In this document: piece by piece, positions 1 to 8,110 of the stretch
Layout of the letters: every line of letters starts with the position of its first letter
Position numbering within the stretch: position 1 is the stretch's first letter
DNA from: RGIG8767 sp964531805
GTDB taxonomy: Bacteria; Bacillota; Clostridia; Lachnospirales; Lachnospiraceae
DNA: 64,000 nt
Reading direction: 5' to 3'
NCBI GenBank assembly: GCA_964531805.1
Contig: CAZHGE010000001.1
Location: 1-64,000, forward strand
Made by a program: the position numbers and the translations under genes
The notes under the pieces: generated by a model
Seen by the model: the letters and a program-made list of their open reading frames with translations, nothing else
What the model was told of the DNA's origin: nothing
The model's database searches: none

Positions 1-14
1 ATATAATATAATAT

Positions 15-144
15 ATTGAATGGAATCTGAGGACGGAACAGGCAGCCGTCACGCCCGCGTGGTCTTAAAAGAGATGTAGGAGTGTCACCCTACCTATTCC
101 ATTAACCTAAAGGCGGATAAGTGTTTATCTGCCTTTAGGTTTTT
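15..144 (+). ncRNA. structured small RNA of unrecognised family
   Basis: A -10-like TATAAT lies at 2-7 (a second at 7-12), so transcription would begin near 14-19. From there the sequence folds compactly: an 8-bp closing stem (19-26 with 96-103) encloses three hairpins, ACGG/CCGT at 33-49, CACG/CGTG at 50-61 and GTAGG/CCTAC at 76-93. A strong intrinsic terminator follows at once. No open reading frame occupies it. I could not match it to SRP RNA, 6S RNA, tmRNA, RNase P or any riboswitch class I know. It may instead be a terminating leader of the acetyltransferase gene 45 bases further on, but I see no competing antiterminator. The -35 region lies outside the window. Confidence 0.5.
106..144 (+). 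terminator. intrinsic terminator of the left-edge RNA
   Basis: A 15-bp stem with one G-U pair (106-120 with 125-139) and a 4-base loop is followed by a run of five T. It ends the structured RNA before the acetyltransferase gene. Confidence 0.85.
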
Positions 145-188
145 ATACTGATAGAATTAAGATGAAAATATTACATGGAGAAAAAATA

Positions 189-734
189 ATGTTACATCAT
201 AAAGGCACTCAGGAAATAAGAACACAACGACTTGTGTTACAAAGATATAAATTATCCGATGCACAATACATGTATAAGAATTATGCTACGGATAAAAGAG
301 TAACACAATTTTTGAATTGGGAACCATACTCATGTGTCGAAGATGTGGAAACATTTGTGAATGATGTCATTGCATCTTATGAAAAGCTAGATACCTATCA
401 TTGGGCGATAATATATGAAGGTGAGATCATTGGAGCGATTTCTGCTTGGGCAATTAATGAACAAAATTGTAATTGCGAAGTCGGCTATAATATTGGCTAT
501 GATTACTGGAATAAGGGCATTATGACAGAAGCGTTGGCAGCCGTAATTCAATACTTGTTTGATGAAGTGAAAATGCATCGGATATGGGCTAAACATGATG
601 TAGACAATCCTGCTTCAGGTAAAGTAATGCAGAAGTGTGGAATGAAGCGGGAAGGTATTTTCCGTCAATACTATTTGCATGAGGACGGAACTTATTCTGA
701 CTCTGTTTTATATAGTATCTTAGAGAATGAATGA
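189..734 (+). CDS. GNAT family N-acetyltransferase (RimJ/RimL type)
   Basis: This 181-residue protein is predicted to transfer acetyl from acetyl-CoA to an amino group. The opening IRTQRLVLQRYKLSDA matches the first strand and helix of the RimJ/RimL-type GNAT fold. The acetyl-CoA-binding region follows near residues 100-125 (EVGYNIGYDYWNKGIMTEAL), then the typical late segment with ASGKVMQKCGMKREG. The ATG at 189 has GGAG eight bases upstream; an in-frame ATG at 162 has no such site and would start just behind the terminator. The gene stands alone between that terminator and the pseudouridine synthase. The substrate cannot be told: such enzymes act on ribosomal proteins, antibiotics or small amines. 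Confidence 0.85.
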   Translation: MLHHKGTQEIRTQRLVLQRYKLSDAQYMYKNYATDKRVTQFLNWEPYSCVEDVETFVNDVIASYEKLDTYHWAIIYEGEIIGAISAWAINEQNCNCEVGYNIGYDYWNKGIMTEALAAVIQYLFDEVKMHRIWAKHDVDNPASGKVMQKCGMKREGIFRQYYLHEDGTYSDSVLYSILENE

Positions 735-810
735 TAATACTCCGGTATTGTCGTTTTTTTTGTTCAAGTGTATAATTGTATAGGTGTAAAAATAGGAGTA
801 AGGGCAGATT

Positions 811-1917
811 ATGAAAGAACTTCAAGTGACAAGCCAGGATGCCAAACAGCGTCTTGATAAATATTTAAAAAGAATGTTTCCGGAAATGGGGACCAGTTTT
901 TTATATAAGATGCTTCGTAAAAAGAATATAACATTAAATGGCAAAAAGGCAACCGGTTCAGAACAGGTTTTGTCCGGTGATTTGATTCAGTGTTTTTTCA
1001 GTGATGAAACATTTGATAAGTTTGCGGGTATTGCTTCTGCTGGAGCAGGAGATAGTGCACTTGATGACAACAATTTAGGCAATAAGAAAATGTTCTCTGG
1101 CAAAGATTCTTGTTTAGAATATAAAAAAGCATTTGATACATTAAGTGGCATTGCAATTATTTATGAGGATGAGCATATCCTTTTATTGGATAAGCCGGCA
1201 GGTGTGTTATCTCAAAAGGCAAAGCCGGAAGATTTGTCTTTGAATGAATGGATGATTGGATATTTATTGAATTCAAGTGCTGTTTCGGAAGAGTCGTTAC
1301 GACGTTTCAAGCCATCTGTATGTAACCGTTTGGATCGCAATACCAGTGGGCTCGTAATTTGTGGAAAAACGCTGCTTGGCAGCCGCGAGATGAGCCGTGT
1401 TCTCAAAGATAGAAGCCTTCAGAAATATTACCGCACTTATGTGCATGGCAGAATGGAAGGGGCAAAAACCTTAACTGCTTATCATAGAAAAGATACTAAG
1501 AATAATGAGGCAGCAATTTGTTTCAACGCTTCCGATGCTGAGAAAAAAGCGTATGACGAAATTGTGACTGCATATCGTTGCATTGAAGCAAAAGAAGAAT
1601 TTTCCTATTTAGAGATTGAATTAATTACAGGTAAAACACATCAGATTCGTGCTCATTTGTCTGCATATGGACATCCGATTGCAGGTGATGCCAAGTATGG
1701 GGAGAAGCAAAATAAAGTTACGATGAAAGGCAATGCTGCCAAAAAAGAAACCGCTCAATTTAAAGTTGGTGGAGCATATCCCCAATACCAGCTTTTGCAT
1801 GCATACCGCATTGTTTTTCCAGTGTTAGAGGGAGATTTGGCTTACCTTTCTACTCGGGAATTTGTTTGTGAGGAGCCTTTTGCTTTTTTGCAATTTAGAC
1901 AGAATTATTTTGAGTAA
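811..1917 (+). CDS. RluA family pseudouridine synthase with S4 domain
   Basis: This 368-residue enzyme is predicted to isomerise uridine to pseudouridine in rRNA. Residues 1-65 form an S4 RNA-binding domain (RLDKYLKRMF at the start). After a low-similarity linker of about 50 residues, the catalytic domain begins near 115 and carries the family motif NRLDRNTSGLVI, whose Asp is the nucleophile, and later GKTHQIRAHLSAYGHPIAGD. The linker makes it somewhat longer than standard RluD and resembles the RluC/YhcT group. GGAG with a further purine tract precedes the ATG. A second member of the family lies at 28024. The exact uridine targeted cannot be inferred. Confidence 0.88.
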   Translation: MKELQVTSQDAKQRLDKYLKRMFPEMGTSFLYKMLRKKNITLNGKKATGSEQVLSGDLIQCFFSDETFDKFAGIASAGAGDSALDDNNLGNKKMFSGKDSCLEYKKAFDTLSGIAIIYEDEHILLLDKPAGVLSQKAKPEDLSLNEWMIGYLLNSSAVSEESLRRFKPSVCNRLDRNTSGLVICGKTLLGSREMSRVLKDRSLQKYYRTYVHGRMEGAKTLTAYHRKDTKNNEAAICFNASDAEKKAYDEIVTAYRCIEAKEEFSYLEIELITGKTHQIRAHLSAYGHPIAGDAKYGEKQNKVTMKGNAAKKETAQFKVGGAYPQYQLLHAYRIVFPVLEGDLAYLSTREFVCEEPFAFLQFRQNYFE

Positions 1918-1984
1918 TAAATGATAGAATTTATGTTCTAAAATTATTGATAAAGTCATATATAACCGACCTGAATGGCATAAA

Positions 1985-2198
1985 GTTTAATTTAGTTGGG
2001 TGAAAATAAGGAAAATACCCAACTAGAATAGTTAAAATGTGCATTTAGTAGGAGAGAAAAGTATACTTTTCCCGACTAAAAAGCAAAAAAGTGCAAGTTG
2101 GTCGGATAAAAGCACAATATTTTCCCGACCCAAAAGCAAAAAGTGCAATTTAGTCGGAGATAGACAAGTTTTTTGCCCGACTAAATTGACTAAAGTGT
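1985..2198 (+). repeat. tandem array of four 52-54 bp hairpin units
   Basis: Four imperfect direct repeats begin at 1985, 2039, 2091 and 2143 (steps of 54, 52 and 52 bases), and the start of another unit (GTGT) falls at 2195. Each unit folds into its own hairpin: 1993-2000 with 2018-2025; 2044-2052 with 2072-2080, including a perfect palindrome at 2056-2071; 2100-2105 with 2125-2130; and a perfect 12-bp stem at 2146-2157 with 2177-2188. The stem TTTAGTCGG/CCGACTAAA of the last unit appears as TAGTTGGG/CCCAACTA in the first, so the pairing is kept although bases change. It fills the gap before recU. No T-run follows the hairpins, so they are not ordinary terminators. Confidence 0.85.
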
Positions 2199-2218
2199 AA
2201 ATATAATAGGAGAATCAC

Positions 2219-2755
2219 ATGGCGACATGGAATTCCAGGGGGCTTCGAGGCTCCGTATTGGAAGAGTTTGTAAACAGGACAAATGAAAAGTATTTAGACA
2301 GTGGACTTGCGTTAATTCAAAAAATACCGACACCGATTACACCGATTAAGATTGATCAAGAGCACAGACATATTACACTGGCGTACTTTGATCAGAAAAG
2401 TACGGTCGATTATATTGGGGCTGTACAGGGTATTCCGGTTTGTTTTGATGCAAAGGAAGTTTCTAAGGATACGTTTGCATTGCAAAATATCCATGAACAC
2501 CAGGTAGAATTTATGCAGAATTTTGAAAAGCAGAAAGGGATAGCCTTTTTTCTTCTGTATTTTTCCCATAAAGAGGTGTTTTATTATCTGCGCTTAAGGG
2601 AACTGCTTGTTTTCTGGGAACGTGCAAAAAATGGCGGACGTAAGAGTTTCCGCATGGATGAATTAGAACAGGATTATTTTTTTTCATCAAAGCAAGGTGT
2701 ATTTGTGCCTTATCTGGAAATGATGCAGAAGGACATGCTGGAAAGGGATGAATAA
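2219..2755 (+). CDS. recU: Holliday junction resolvase RecU
   Basis: This 178-residue protein matches RecU, the dimeric endonuclease that cuts Holliday junctions during recombinational repair in Firmicutes. Family landmarks in order are RGLRGSVLEEFVNRTNEKY near the start, KIPTPITPIKID, the metal-site region VDYIGAVQGIPVCFDAKE with its conserved Asp, Glu and Lys, and NIHEHQVEFMQNF. The C-terminal stretch of about 60 residues is typical of the family. GGAG at 2209-2212 precedes the ATG. In many Firmicutes recU sits beside a penicillin-binding protein gene; here it stands alone between a hairpin-repeat array and the his promoter. Which sigma factor site drives it is not clear. Confidence 0.9.
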   Translation: MATWNSRGLRGSVLEEFVNRTNEKYLDSGLALIQKIPTPITPIKIDQEHRHITLAYFDQKSTVDYIGAVQGIPVCFDAKEVSKDTFALQNIHEHQVEFMQNFEKQKGIAFFLLYFSHKEVFYYLRLRELLVFWERAKNGGRKSFRMDELEQDYFFSSKQGVFVPYLEMMQKDMLERDE

Positions 2756-2799
2756 TCTTTAGTGTATAGAAAGAAAAGCAAAAAAGTTTTGATTTTGCG

Positions 2800-2828
2800 T
2801 TGACATAGGACTTTTACATAGGTATACT
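2800..2828 (+). promoter_or_regulatory. sigma-A promoter of the his operon
   Basis: A perfect TTGACA at 2800-2805 lies 17 bases before TATACT at 2823-2828. Transcription would start near 2835, about 170 bases before hisZ. Confidence 0.85.
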
Positions 2829-2834
2829 ACATAT

Positions 2835-3007
2835 AGTTTAATTTAGTAGCGAAGTAGCACGTTACCGTATTAAAGTGTACGTTGTGCTAAAACATAATAC
2901 ATGCCACACTAAAGTACAAGGCGGTATAGAATACTAAATATAAAAAACATCGTATTGTAAAGAGCATGAAATGAATCGTGTAATATGATTAAGAAATGGA
3001 GGCCATT
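2835..3007 (+). promoter_or_regulatory. long 5' leader of the his operon
   Basis: The leader between the predicted start and hisZ contains an inverted repeat TAGCAC (2855-2860) / GTGCTA (2884-2889). At 2836-2847 it shares GTTTAATTTAGT with the first unit of the hairpin array upstream of recU, and ACTAAA pieces recur at 2908 and 2933. I see no T-box motif, no histidine-rich leader peptide and no terminator, so any control by histidine is not evident. Confidence 0.4.
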
Positions 3008-4117
3008 ATGGGCAAACAGTTATTACATACACCGGAAGGTGTTCGTGATATTTACGGAGCAGAATATGAGAAGAAATTGAATGTACAGAAGCTTTTGCAT
3101 GAGAAGATTTCTTTATATGGATATAGTGACATTCAGACACCTAGTTTTGAATTTTTTGATGTGTTTGGTAGTGATATCGGAACAACACCATCTAGAGAGT
3201 TGTATAAGTTTTTTGATAAGGAAGGCAATACATTGGCACTGCGTTCTGACTTTACGCCTTCCATTGCCAGATGTGCGGCTAAATATTTTATGGAAGAAAA
3301 CGAACCACTTCGTTTTTCTTATTTAGGAAACGCATTTACTAATGTGTCTAATTTACAGGGTAAATTAAAAGAAACAACACAGATGGGTGTCGAACTGATT
3401 GGAGATGACAGTGTGTATGCGGATGCTGAAGTGTTGAGCGTGACAATTGAAGCTCTTTTAAATACAGGACTTAAGGATTTTCAGGTAAGTGTTGGTAATG
3501 CTGAATATTTCAAGGGTCTTTGTGAAGAATTTGCATTTTCGGAGGAAATGGAATCCACAGTTTATGAGTATATTTCCAATAAGAATTTCTTCGGTGCACA
3601 GGAATATCTGGTAAATGAAAATGTAAATAAGGATATCCGAAATAAATTGTTAAAAACAGGTGAATTGGTTGGTTCTGTTGAAGTATTTGAAACAGCAAGT
3701 GCATTGGCTGCTAATAAACGTTCTAAGGACGCAATTGAAAGACTAAAAGAACTTTATAAAGTATTGCAGAAATATGGTATTGAACAATATGTTTCTTTTG
3801 ACTTGGGAATGTTGACACAGTATCATTATTACACAGGTATGATTTTTAAGGTATATACCTATGGTGTTGGTGATGCAGTGGTAAAGGGCGGTCGTTACGA
3901 TGCGCTTTTATCTAAGTTTGGTAAAAAAGCACCAGCAATCGGTTTTGTAATTTTGATTGATGATTTGATGCAGGCGCTGACAAGACAGTCCATTGCCATT
4001 CCTTTGAATGATAATAAGCGGGTGCTGACTTATACAGAGGATGATTTTGCTGCAGTGATCGAAGAGGCAAAAGCGCTTCGTGAAGAAGGCGTGATTGTAG
4101 AAATGAAAAGACTTTAA
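3008..4117 (+). CDS. hisZ: ATP phosphoribosyltransferase regulatory subunit HisZ
   Basis: HisZ is a catalytically inactive relative of histidyl-tRNA synthetase that assembles with short-form HisG and confers activity and histidine feedback on the first step of histidine synthesis. The 369 residues begin with LLHTPEGVRDIYGAEYEKK and carry the class II synthetase-like core (TPSFEFFDVFGSD, LRSDFTPSIARCAA, YLGNAF, GGRYDALLSKFGK). The C-terminal anticodon-binding domain of true HisS is missing, and hisG follows directly. The ATG at 3008 has GGAGG at 2998-3002; the in-frame ATG at 2996 overlaps that site and is unlikely. It is the first gene of the operon. Confidence 0.93.
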   Translation: MGKQLLHTPEGVRDIYGAEYEKKLNVQKLLHEKISLYGYSDIQTPSFEFFDVFGSDIGTTPSRELYKFFDKEGNTLALRSDFTPSIARCAAKYFMEENEPLRFSYLGNAFTNVSNLQGKLKETTQMGVELIGDDSVYADAEVLSVTIEALLNTGLKDFQVSVGNAEYFKGLCEEFAFSEEMESTVYEYISNKNFFGAQEYLVNENVNKDIRNKLLKTGELVGSVEVFETASALAANKRSKDAIERLKELYKVLQKYGIEQYVSFDLGMLTQYHYYTGMIFKVYTYGVGDAVVKGGRYDALLSKFGKKAPAIGFVILIDDLMQALTRQSIAIPLNDNKRVLTYTEDDFAAVIEEAKALREEGVIVEMKRL

Positions 4118-4177
4118 AATGACTTGATAGATATTTGCTATAAATAAGATGCAGATACAGAAAGGTATTTGATAAAA

Positions 4178-4828
4178 ATGGAAGATAAAAAATATTTAAC
4201 ATTTGCTCTTACAAAGGGACGTTTGGCAAGACAGACATTGGAATTGTTAGAGTCCATTGGTATTACTTGTGAAGAAATGAAGGATAAAGATACCCGTAAA
4301 CTGATTTTTGTAAACGAAGAATTGGGACTTAAGTTTTTCCTTGCAAAAGGCCCCGATGTTCCTACTTATGTAGAATATGGTGCTGCGGACATTGGTGTAG
4401 TTGGTAAGGATACCCTGATGGAAGAAGGCAGACAGGTATACGAAGTTTTGGATCTTGGTTTTGGAAAATGCCGTATGTGTGTTTGCGGCCCGGAAAGTGC
4501 AAAGGAATTGTTAAAGCATCATGAAATGATTCGTGTATGCAGCAAGTATCCATTGATTGCAAAGGATTATTTTTACAATAAAAAGCATCAGACTGTTGAT
4601 ATCATCAAGTTAAATGGTTCGGTAGAATTAGGGCCGTTAGTTGGACTTGGAGATGTAATTGTGGATATCGTAGAGACAGGTTCTACACTTCGTGAAAATG
4701 GTTTAGATGTATTAGAGGAAATCTGTCCATTGTCTGCACGTATGATTGTAAATCAGGTAAGTATGCAGATGCAGTCAAAGCGTATTCAGGAATTGATTAG
4801 CAAGTTGAGAGCAGCATTGGAGGCATAA
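4178..4828 (+). CDS. hisG: ATP phosphoribosyltransferase catalytic subunit HisG (short form)
   Basis: HisG condenses ATP with PRPP to phosphoribosyl-ATP, the committed step of histidine synthesis. At 216 residues it is the short form lacking the C-terminal regulatory ACT-like domain, which explains the neighbouring hisZ. Landmarks are LTFALTKGRL at the start, EYGAADIGVVGKDTL, and the PRPP-binding region DVIVDIVETGSTLRENGL near residue 155. The ATG at 4178 is chosen; an in-frame TTG at 4169 sits too close to the AGAAAGG site at 4159-4165. It ends one base before hisD, so the two are probably translated in coupling. Confidence 0.93.
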   Translation: MEDKKYLTFALTKGRLARQTLELLESIGITCEEMKDKDTRKLIFVNEELGLKFFLAKGPDVPTYVEYGAADIGVVGKDTLMEEGRQVYEVLDLGFGKCRMCVCGPESAKELLKHHEMIRVCSKYPLIAKDYFYNKKHQTVDIIKLNGSVELGPLVGLGDVIVDIVETGSTLRENGLDVLEEICPLSARMIVNQVSMQMQSKRIQELISKLRAALEA

Positions 4829-4829
4829 A

Positions 4830-6122
4830 ATGAGAATTGTAAACTTAACCGAAGATACTAAAAAGAATATTTTAGAGGACTTATTAAAGAGAAGTCCGAA
4901 TAATTATGGAGAGTATGAGAAAACTGTTTCAGACATCGTTAATGATGTTATGGAAAATGGAGATAAGGCAGTCTTTTCTTATACCCAGCGTTTTGATAAA
5001 TGGGATGTAAATGCGTCTAATGTACGTGTTTCAGCAGAGGAAATCAAAAATGCATATACAGAGGTAGATGCCCAGTTAGTAGAAGTTATCAAGGAATCTG
5101 CTGAAAACATTCGTGTTTTCCACGAGAAACAAGTTCGTGAAAGCTGGATTGTTCCAAAGGAAGATGGAACCATTTTAGGACAGAAGATTACACCGATTGA
5201 AAGAGCAGGTTGTTATGCTCCTGGTGGCAAAGCCTATTATCCAAGCAGTGTGCTTATGAATATTATTCCGGCAAAAGTAGCAGGGGTTGAAAAAATTGTT
5301 CTTTGTACACCGGCACGTAATGATGGAAGTGTACATCCGGTGACCTTAGTTGCAGCGGATGTGGCTGGTGTTGATGAAATTTATAAGATTGGCGGTGCTC
5401 AGGCGATCGCTGCCATGGCATATGGAACAGAGTCCGTACCGAAGGTGGATAAGATTACAGGACCGGGTAATATCTTCGTTGCTCTTGCCAAAAAGGCCGT
5501 ATTCGGTTATGTTGGAATTGACTCAGTTGCAGGGCCTTCTGAGATTCTTGTTTTGGCGGATGAAACTGCTAATCCAAGATTTGTTGCAGCGGATCTTTTA
5601 TCCCAGGCGGAACACGATGAATTGGCAAGTGCAATTTTAATTACAACCAGTAAGGAATTAGCTGAAAAAGTATCTGAGCAGGTGGATATTTTCACAAAAG
5701 AATTAAGTCGTACAGAGATTATTGAAAAGTCGTTGGAAAACTATGGATACATATTAGTGGCAGAATCTATGGAAGATGCCATTGCGGCAGCAAACGAGAT
5801 TGCAAGCGAACACCTTGAAATCTTAACAAAAGATCCATATCAGGTGATGACAAAGATTAAGAATGCAGGTGCGATTTTCCTTGGTGAATATTCTTCTGAA
5901 CCTTTAGGAGATTATTTTGCAGGTCCAAACCATATTTTACCAACAAATGGTACTGCTAGATTCTTTTCACCATTAAATGTAGATGATTTTACAAAGAAAA
6001 CAAGTATCATTTCTTATTCAAAAGAAGCGTTGGAAAAAGTACATGGTAAAATTGAATATTTTGCAGAGCAGGAACAGTTGACAGCTCATGCAAACTCCAT
6101 CCGTGTACGTTTTGAAAAATAG
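4830..6122 (+). CDS. hisD: histidinol dehydrogenase HisD
   Basis: HisD oxidises L-histidinol through histidinal to L-histidine using two NAD+, the last two steps of the pathway. The 430 residues match the usual family length. Visible signatures are APGGKAYYPSSVLMN, the GGAQAIAAMAYGT and KITGPGNIFVALAKK segments, and the zinc and catalytic region GPSEILVLAD followed by LLSQAEHDELA and, further on, NEIASEHLEIL and GPNHILPTNGTARF. The ATG follows the hisG stop after one base. Nothing suggests loss of function. Confidence 0.96.
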   Translation: MRIVNLTEDTKKNILEDLLKRSPNNYGEYEKTVSDIVNDVMENGDKAVFSYTQRFDKWDVNASNVRVSAEEIKNAYTEVDAQLVEVIKESAENIRVFHEKQVRESWIVPKEDGTILGQKITPIERAGCYAPGGKAYYPSSVLMNIIPAKVAGVEKIVLCTPARNDGSVHPVTLVAADVAGVDEIYKIGGAQAIAAMAYGTESVPKVDKITGPGNIFVALAKKAVFGYVGIDSVAGPSEILVLADETANPRFVAADLLSQAEHDELASAILITTSKELAEKVSEQVDIFTKELSRTEIIEKSLENYGYILVAESMEDAIAAANEIASEHLEILTKDPYQVMTKIKNAGAIFLGEYSSEPLGDYFAGPNHILPTNGTARFFSPLNVDDFTKKTSIISYSKEALEKVHGKIEYFAEQEQLTAHANSIRVRFEK

Positions 6123-6197
6123 TATATGCATATGTACTGTAGTGCTGGAAATATATCTTTTTATAAGAACAGACGCAGTTATGTAGAAGGAGATCAA

Positions 6198-6785
6198 ATG
6201 GAAAGAAAAGTTTCTCTTACAAGAACTACAAAGGAAACGGACATTAAGTTAGAACTTAATATAGATGGTGTTGGTGATACAAAGATTGATACCGGTATTG
6301 GATTTTTTGACCATATGCTGACAGGATTTGGAAAACATGGTTTTTTTGACCTGAATGTATCCGTAAAAGGAGATTTGGAAGTGGATGGCCACCACACTGT
6401 AGAAGATACAGGAATTGTGCTTGGTAATGCCATTAAAGAAGCAATTGGTGATAAAGTAGGCATTAAGCGCTTTGGATATTTTATTCTTCCAATGGATGAT
6501 GCACTGGTACTTTGTTCATTAGATCTTTCCGGGAGACCGTATTTTGCTTTCGATGCCCAGTTTCCGACACAGATGGTTGGAGATTTTGAAACAGAACTGG
6601 TGCGTGAATTTTTCTATGCCATCAGTTATAGCGCCGGTATGAATTTACATATAAAAGTGTTGGATGGTGTAAATTCCCATCACATTGCAGAGGCCATGTT
6701 TAAAGCCTTTGGAAAAGCACTGGACGAAGCTTGTACAAAAGATGAACGAATCAAATCCGTTTTAAGTACGAAAGGAACATTATAA
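6198..6785 (+). CDS. hisB: imidazoleglycerol-phosphate dehydratase HisB
   Basis: HisB dehydrates imidazole glycerol phosphate to imidazole acetol phosphate. The 195-residue protein is the monofunctional form. It carries DTGIGFFDHMLTGFGKHG, the metal-binding HHTVEDTGI and a second HH motif, HHIAEAMFKAFGKALDEAC. The ATG at 6198 has AAGGAG at 6187-6192; the open frame extends upstream to 6126 but that part shows no family similarity. Its TAA overlaps the next ATG by one base (TAATG), a sign of translational coupling to hisIE. Confidence 0.95.
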   Translation: MERKVSLTRTTKETDIKLELNIDGVGDTKIDTGIGFFDHMLTGFGKHGFFDLNVSVKGDLEVDGHHTVEDTGIVLGNAIKEAIGDKVGIKRFGYFILPMDDALVLCSLDLSGRPYFAFDAQFPTQMVGDFETELVREFFYAISYSAGMNLHIKVLDGVNSHHIAEAMFKAFGKALDEACTKDERIKSVLSTKGTL

Positions 6786-8071
6786 TGAAAGATAGAAAAA
6801 TCATTCCCTGTATATATCTTTTAAATGAAAATGCTGTAAAAAGTTTAGAAGATCATAGTTTGGTAGATGCTGATCCAGTGCATTTGGCAAAATACTATGA
6901 AGAAAATAATGCGGATGCATTGATGATTTATGATATGTCCGATTCGGATGAAACACATGAAAAGGCATTGGATGTAATCAAGAGTATCTGTGAAGAACTA
7001 GATATTCCTGTTTATGGTGCGGGTAATGTGAAACGTATGGAAGATATTAAAAAACTTTTATACGCTGGATGTAATAAGGCAGCTCTTAATTATTCTAAAT
7101 TAGGAAATGTAGAGATTACAGAGGAAGTGTCTAAGAAGTTTGGTGCGGATAAGATTATCGCTTGTGTATCTTCTAAGGAAGAAATTGAGGATAATAAAGA
7201 ATTGATTAAAGAGTTCTGTGAATTAGTTCTTTTAGTAAAGCCAGTTAAAATTCATGATGCCGCAGCACAGTGTCCGGTTCCGATGCTGGTTTCCATACCG
7301 GAACTTACTTTGGATAAACTTATCGGTGTATTACAGATTGAAAATATTTATGGTATTACTGGTGAAGTAGCAACTAATAATGCGGCTGAAATCCCTGCAT
7401 TAAAAGGAATTTTAGAGGAAAATGGTATTGCGGTCAGCAGAGTTCGTGCTCGTTTTACATGGGAAGAATTTAAGTTAAATTCGGACGGATTATTACCAGT
7501 TATTGTACAGGATTATAAGACGGATGAAGTATTAATGATGGCTTATATGAATAAAGAAGCCTATGAAAAGACGGTTAGCACAGGTCTTATGACCTATTAC
7601 AGCCGCAGCCGTAAGGAGCAGTGGGTAAAGGGTGAAACAAGCGGTCATTATCAGCATGTGCAGTCATTAACAATTGACTGTGATTTGGATACCATGCTTG
7701 CAAAAGTAATCCAGACAGGAGTAGCCTGCCATACAGGAAATAAGACGTGTTTCTTCCAGCCTGTTATTGAAAAAGAAATGAAGACAGAGGATAATCCACT
7801 TCGTGTATTTGAAGATGTATATGCGGTAATTAAGGATAGAAAACTCAATCCGAAGGAAGGCTCTTATACCAATTACTTATTTGATAAAGGCGTGGATAAG
7901 ATTCTGAAAAAAGTTGGTGAAGAAGCAACCGAAATCGTCATTGCAGCCAAAAACCCAAATGCAAATGAGATTAAATATGAAATCTCAGACTTCCTGTATC
8001 ATGTAATGGTTCTCATGGTAGAAAAAGGTGTTACATGGGCGGATATTACTGAAGATCTGGCAAAGAGATAA
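6785..8071 (+). CDS. hisIE: HisIE with an N-terminal degenerate HisA/HisF-like barrel
   Basis: The C-terminal half carries both HisI and HisE: phosphoribosyl-AMP cyclohydrolase (residues about 225-330, with WVKGETSGHYQHV, DCDLDTMLAKV and ACHTGNKTCF) and phosphoribosyl-ATP pyrophosphatase (about 335-428, with KVGEEATEIVIAAKN). Residues 1-220 resemble a HisA/HisF TIM barrel, opening with KIIPCIYLLNENAV. The catalytic Asp expected after IIPC is Tyr11, and the second Asp region reads ACVSSKE, so the barrel should not be an active synthase or isomerase. A standard HisIE is about 200-220 residues, so this is roughly double. The added domain may serve in scaffolding or substrate passage; that is inference. 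No hisA, hisF, hisH or hisC is in the window. Confidence 0.9.
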   Translation: MKDRKIIPCIYLLNENAVKSLEDHSLVDADPVHLAKYYEENNADALMIYDMSDSDETHEKALDVIKSICEELDIPVYGAGNVKRMEDIKKLLYAGCNKAALNYSKLGNVEITEEVSKKFGADKIIACVSSKEEIEDNKELIKEFCELVLLVKPVKIHDAAAQCPVPMLVSIPELTLDKLIGVLQIENIYGITGEVATNNAAEIPALKGILEENGIAVSRVRARFTWEEFKLNSDGLLPVIVQDYKTDEVLMMAYMNKEAYEKTVSTGLMTYYSRSRKEQWVKGETSGHYQHVQSLTIDCDLDTMLAKVIQTGVACHTGNKTCFFQPVIEKEMKTEDNPLRVFEDVYAVIKDRKLNPKEGSYTNYLFDKGVDKILKKVGEEATEIVIAAKNPNANEIKYEISDFLYHVMVLMVEKGVTWADITEDLAKR

Positions 8072-8110
8072 GAGTTAGATACATAGAAAAAAAGAGCAAA
8101 TATAAGCAAA

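Noticed and set aside
1..110. SRP (4.5S) RNA or 6S RNA at the left edge
   Set aside because: The SRP apical loop with its GGAA tetraloop and paired flanks is not formed, and the length and layout do not fit 6S RNA.
2039..2198. CRISPR array upstream of recU
   Set aside because: The whole 52-base unit is repeated, including the part that would be the spacer, and hairpins vary in stem sequence.
2835..3007. T-box riboswitch in the his leader
   Set aside because: The AGGGTGGNACCGCG core, specifier loop and terminator are all absent.
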